Origin: Paraburkholderia ultramafica
GTDB lineage: Bacteria; Pseudomonadota; Gammaproteobacteria; Burkholderiales; Burkholderiaceae
NCBI RefSeq assembly: GCF_902859915.1
Contig: NZ_CADIKK010000049.1
Location: 1 to 40,171, forward strand
Reading direction: 5' to 3'
Length of the DNA: 40,171 nt
In this document: in pieces, positions 39,861-40,171 of the stretch
Layout of the letters: each line of letters starts with the position of its first letter
Numbering within the stretch: the first letter of the stretch is position 1
The notes under the pieces: generated by a model
Database searches by the model: none
What the model was told of the DNA's origin: nothing
What the model saw: the letters and a program-made list of their open reading frames with translations, nothing else
Translations under genes and position numbers: made by a program

Positions 39861-40171
39861 TGATTGTTCTCCTGAGTCTCCAATAACCCGTGTTCGACCA
39901 CGGGCGGCTCCGCAGCCCCGTACGCCCAATGGCAAAGGCTTGCGGGGAGTGTACGCCGACTGTTAAACGCTTGCATGGTTGAACCCGCTTTTATCCGTAT
40001 TAATACGTGGCGCAAATTTCATGCTGAATCCATAACGCATGCTCGATGTCGGATAAATGTAATTGAACAAAACCGCTGACGCGGTATGGCGGTTGGCCGA
40101 CGTCCCCGTCATGGCCGGCGCGGCGGACATTCCTTTCCGGGTGCGACGATGACAGTGCAATTCACCGCACC
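39861..40171. other. Noncoding region upstream of the MFS transporter
   Basis: 311 bp to the window end. It contains a perfect 12-bp palindrome CGTATTAATACG (39996-40007), 136 bp ahead of the transporter start. A TACACT on the minus strand (about 39950-39955) could be a -10, with only a weak -35. The outer part (40020-40171) may be the 3' end of another gene, but no family was recognised. Confidence 0.45.
39996..40007. promoter_or_regulatory. 12-bp perfect palindrome CGTATTAATACG, candidate operator
   Basis: An AT-rich perfect dyad in otherwise GC-rich DNA, upstream of the transporter gene. The length and symmetry fit a dimeric regulator (TetR, GntR or LacI type). No cognate regulator is inside the window. 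Confidence 0.4.

Noticed and set aside
39963..40160. A 65-aa minus-strand frame with a Y-P-T-S-S-M-R-Y-G-F segment resembling an outer-membrane barrel strand
   Set aside because: There is no ribosome site, the end lacks the C-terminal aromatic of a porin, and most of the segment is outside any recognisable domain. It could be the tail of a decayed porin, but this cannot be supported from 200 bases.

Overview
The window reads as a chromosomal segment of a betaproteobacterium of the Burkholderia/Paraburkholderia group. This rests on high GC content with strong GC3 bias, the order rluB-rimP-nusA-infB-rbfA-truB, a TCA operon sucA-sucB-lpdA followed by zapE, a long-tailed second Hfq (Hfq2 type), and several small Burkholderia-style hypothetical genes. 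The species assignment is inference; no rRNA or tRNA gene was seen.

Positions 1-7297 hold the translation/transcription operon. The tail of an rluB-like gene is followed by a promoter, a short leader containing a strong intrinsic terminator (candidate attenuator), then rimP, nusA, infB, an intercistronic hairpin, rbfA and truB. A bidirectional terminator closes it against the converging efflux operon. Positions 7330-12324 (minus strand) are a MarR-regulated tripartite drug efflux operon: marR, a NodT-type outer-membrane lipoprotein, an EmrA-type adaptor and an EmrB-type 14-TM pump. A good sigma70 promoter lies upstream of marR. Positions 12667-14561 hold typA/bipA with a UUCG terminator. Positions 14755-20813 hold the 2-oxoglutarate dehydrogenase operon, preceded by what is probably the sucA RNA motif known from Burkholderiales. 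zapE follows.

Positions 22100-26300 are an accessory, partly decayed region. It has a stand-alone IS402-type N-terminal domain protein without its DDE domain, a DUF2147 protein, a 7-bp microsatellite, and two gene remnants joined at their broken 5' sides (a TpsB/FhaC-type transporter and a sigma54 activator). A DUF2968-like exported coiled-coil protein with an in-frame 9-bp repeat and two small hypothetical genes follow.

Positions 26282-30806 contain hfq2 and, divergently, a compact cluster: a 47-aa lipoprotein too short for most gene callers, an ECF sigma factor, its membrane anti-sigma factor, a vanillyl-alcohol-oxidase/4-cresol-dehydrogenase-family flavoprotein with a rearranged active site, and an unrecognised Tat-signal protein. 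This is the best candidate for an undescribed system: an envelope-signal-controlled phenol-type oxidase.

Positions 30815-39860 (minus strand) carry a fatty-acid/acyl-CoA cluster: a FabG-like ketoreductase, a MaoC hydratase, a thiolase, FadD and a DUF1571 exported protein. A 3' remnant of fadE sits at its head, cut off at the end of an MFS carboxylate/sialate-type transporter gene. The window ends in noncoding sequence upstream of that transporter.
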